This document shows, one piece after another, positions 63,860-64,000 of a DNA stretch of 64,000 nucleotides. Source of the stretch: Lachnospiraceae bacterium P6A3 (GTDB taxonomy: Bacteria > Bacillota > Clostridia > Lachnospirales > Lachnospiraceae); NCBI GenBank assembly GCA_000702085.1, contig JNKP01000006.1:178723-242722 (forward strand), given 5' to 3'. The notes below the pieces were generated by a model. That model saw only the letters and a list, made by a program, of their open reading frames with translations, made no database searches and was not told the origin of the DNA. The number at the start of each line of letters is the position of its first letter. Position 1 is the first letter of the stretch. A program made the position numbers and the translations under genes.

Positions 63860-64000
63860 TTATTTTCGGTAGGCTTCGCCAGTAAGTTCCATTCGATAAA
63901 TAGTGCGAATCAGCTTTTTGGCCGCATGGGAAACCGCAACATTGTAATGCTTGCCTTCGCTTATCTTTTTGGAAAGGTATGCACGGAATGTCTCGTCCCA
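63860..64000 (-). CDS. IS110-family transposase, C-terminal 46 residues (partial)
   Basis: The minus-strand frame enters from the right edge and ends at the TAA complementary to 63860-63862. It reads WDETFRAYLSKKISEGKHYN and then VAVSHAAKKLIRTIYRMELT, the end of the Transposase_20 domain of IS110 enzymes (compare the usual EGKPHKVAL...ARKLLRILYAM pattern). It acts as a DEDD/serine recombinase; the catalytic serine lies in this C-terminal domain but upstream of the part seen. The frame is intact here. Confidence 0.8.
   Translation of the reverse strand, partial: WDETFRAYLSKKISEGKHYNVAVSHAAKKLIRTIYRMELTGEAYRK

Larger units (their letters stand above)
63650..64000 (-). mobile_element. Right end of an IS110-family insertion sequence (partial)
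   Basis: Contains the 3' end of an IS110-type transposase (63860-64000, minus) and a non-coding, hairpin-rich tail downstream of it. The exact boundary is not visible; IS110 elements have no terminal repeats or target duplication that would mark it. The left limit given is a guess before the palindrome at 63661. Confidence 0.5.

Noticed and set aside
1..64000. CRISPR array, tRNA or rRNA genes
   Set aside because: No regularly spaced repeat and no tRNA-like cloverleaf or rRNA sequence was recognised on either strand by eye.

Overview
The window looks like chromosomal DNA of a Gram-positive anaerobe of the Lachnospiraceae, most likely a plant-fibre degrader near Butyrivibrio or Pseudobutyrivibrio. 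The reasons are the complete S10-spc-alpha ribosomal cluster in clostridial order with EcfA1/EcfA2/EcfT, truA and rplM-rpsI behind it, a FabK-type fatty-acid operon, a cytoplasmic GH10 xylanase-esterase fusion, and several TIR, DHH and TraX proteins of the kinds common in that family. The genus is inference; no rRNA or tRNA gene is present to settle it.

Layout. 1-1275 (minus): a MerR-type regulator followed by the first 134 codons of a membrane sensor cut by the window edge. 1459-11238 (plus): a type II fatty-acid synthesis operon, acpP-fabK-fabD-fabG-fabF-accB-fabZ-accC-accD-accA plus an acyl-CoA ligase, with a MerR-type promoter in front. 11271-14250: an ammonium transporter fused to a PII protein (minus) with an attenuator-like leader, divergent from metF. 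14229-18877: an AraC regulator divergent from a two-subunit ABC exporter. 18889-23544: an XRE regulator and a partner of unknown function, divergent from a 1076-residue TIR / membrane / beta-propeller protein. 23553-26923: a DHH phosphoesterase with an unusual tail, an SDR protein and an RlmI-like methyltransferase.

27013-43560: the ribosomal protein cluster from rpsJ to rplQ with secY, adk, map, infA, rpmJ and rpoA, and several structured intergenic RNAs. 43559-48305: a small minus-strand membrane ORF, the ECF energising module, truA and rplM-rpsI with a leader. 48359-56848: MFS transporter, MgtC-like protein, EAL phosphodiesterase, gpmI, an ECF S component, an SGNH hydrolase, a two-helix membrane protein and TraX. 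56845-61396: two two-component systems, the first with a kinase that has no ATPase domain. 61408-63602: GH10 xylanase-acetyl esterase. 63603-64000: the end of an IS110-family element with a structured non-coding tail.

The most interesting points are: a textbook MerR-family operator/promoter in front of the whole fatty-acid operon with the merR gene divergent from it; the XRE / unknown / TIR-propeller locus; the Amt-PII fusion that lacks the PII uridylylation tyrosine; the HisKA-only kinase next to a complete system; a switch-like structured RNA between rpmJ and rpsM; and the IS110 tail, which could hold a guide (bridge/seek) RNA. All function calls come from reading the translated sequence and from memory of the families; no searches were run.
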